Shown here one piece after another: positions 5,899-6,496 of a DNA stretch of 6,496 nucleotides. This stretch comes from CAZUQA01 sp964622375 (GTDB taxonomy: Bacteria; Bacillota_I; Bacilli_A; Erysipelotrichales; Erysipelotrichaceae). The notes under the pieces are model-generated. The model saw nothing but the letters and a program-made list of their open reading frames with translations, had not been told where the DNA came from and did no database searches. The translations under genes and the position numbers were made by a program. Within the stretch, counting starts at the first letter, position 1, and each line of letters starts with the position of its first letter. The stretch covers positions 1 through 6,496 of the forward strand of contig CAZUQA010000128.1 of NCBI GenBank assembly GCA_964622375.1. Reading direction: 5' to 3'.

Positions 5899-6496
5899 AA
5901 ATAATGAATATATTACAGTAAAAGAGTATGCCAAAAGGCAGGGAGTAGGTAAGTCGACAGTTAACAGAAAGATTGCCGCCGGACTACTTTCTTTTATCAA
6001 GGTAAAGGGTCGCAAAAGGGTCAAAGCTGATGATCCTTGTATTAATCCCAGGACGGGAAGTAATAAGATAAAAGACCTTACCGGGCAAAAGTTTCATTAT
6101 CTGACAGTTATATCATTTGTTGAGTTAAGAAAGCAACGAGCTTATTGGCTTTGTCAATGTGATTGTGGCCGAATAAACATCGTCAGTGCTCGCCAGCTTA
6201 TAACCGAGGATGTTAAGTCCTGCGGTTGCTACAAAAATAATCCCGGTGTCCAGGCCAGAAGAATACAAACTAAGGAAAAGTATTATATTGATGGTGTGGC
6301 AATACCTCGTCTTACTGCTAAAATAGGATCTAACAACACTTCTGGGAAAAAAGGAGTTTCTTTCGATAAAAGTGTTAATCTTTGGAAAGTGTACATCCAC
6401 TATAATTATAAACGGGTGTATGTCGGAGCCTTTAGGAAATTCAAAGATGCTGTCAGAGCGCGAGAGAAGGCAGAAAAAATATATCATGAACCTTTA
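5891..6496 (+). CDS. HTH / cysteine-cluster / AP2-domain DNA-binding protein, 3' end outside window
   Basis: The frame is open from ATG 5891 to the last base: 202 codons, no stop. Residues 7-47 (YITVKEYAKRQGVGKSTVNR and on) look like an excisionase/MerR-like helix-turn-helix. Residues 63-113 match the phage-type module that begins LTGQKF and includes WLCQCDCG and SCGC: Cys88, Cys90, Cys92, Cys111 and Cys113 could bind zinc. Residues 148-198 match a bacterial AP2 domain: NNTSGKKGVSFDK, then LWKVYIHY, then KRVYVGAF and an amphipathic helix. Such proteins are common in phages and beside homing endonucleases, where AP2 recognises DNA. No HNH catalytic motif is seen in the visible part, so nuclease activity is not shown. 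The start overlaps the HAD stop by 8 bases; only a weak GGGA (5877-5880) serves as ribosome site, suggesting coupling. Alternatives are a regulator of the HAD gene or a freestanding mobile gene. Confidence 0.85.
   Translation, partial: MSENNEYITVKEYAKRQGVGKSTVNRKIAAGLLSFIKVKGRKRVKADDPCINPRTGSNKIKDLTGQKFHYLTVISFVELRKQRAYWLCQCDCGRINIVSARQLITEDVKSCGCYKNNPGVQARRIQTKEKYYIDGVAIPRLTAKIGSNNTSGKKGVSFDKSVNLWKVYIHYNYKRVYVGAFRKFKDAVRAREKAEKIYHEPL

Noticed and set aside
6125..6487. Minus-strand open frame of 120 codons under the AP2 gene.
   Set aside because: It is entirely antisense to the cysteine-cluster and AP2 domains, whose motifs on the plus strand are clear.

Overview
The window looks like a chromosomal stretch from a moderately AT-rich Gram-positive bacterium of the Bacillota (Firmicutes) type. 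The support is near-perfect Shine-Dalgarno sites (for example AGGAGGT before a GTG start), extended -10 promoters of the form TGnTATAAT, and the gene families present. Nothing in the sequence lets me name a genus. Seven protein-coding genes can be supported; the first is cut by the left edge and the last by the right edge. No rRNA, tRNA, CRISPR array, insertion sequence or transposase was seen.

Left part (1-1009): the C-terminal part of a DUF1232/YkvA-type membrane protein on the plus strand converges on a minus-strand single-domain SIS protein related to KpsF/GutQ/KdsD sugar-phosphate isomerases. The 142-base gap between them holds a 6-bp GC-containing stem-loop that may be a weak terminator.

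Centre (1140-4869): divergent from the SIS gene is a tightly coupled four-gene operon ordered ATPase, permease, ATPase, permease. It starts from an extended -10 promoter and its genes overlap by 10-20 bp, 10 bp and 4 bp. The two permeases are ABC-2 type and share a C-terminal motif, and both ATPases keep the catalytic residues. The layout implies one export machine made of two non-identical halves, or two related exporters made together. The cargo cannot be read from the sequence; a lipid-linked, glycan-type or drug-type substrate is only an inference from the family.

Gap 4870-5079: directly after the last permease stop are three stem-loops in a row, the first an extended imperfect hairpin, with no T-tract. 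Then comes a second promoter whose 13-base core, CTTGTG(T/G)TATAAT, is almost identical to that of the ABC operon.

Right part (5080-6496): a complete Cof-type HAD hydrolase is followed, with an 8-bp overlap, by an open frame that runs off the window. Its 202 visible residues combine an N-terminal excisionase-like helix-turn-helix, a cysteine cluster of the CxCxC...CxC kind, and an AP2-type DNA-binding domain. This is an architecture of phage and homing-endonuclease-associated proteins, here coupled to a housekeeping-type hydrolase. It is the most interesting item in the window.
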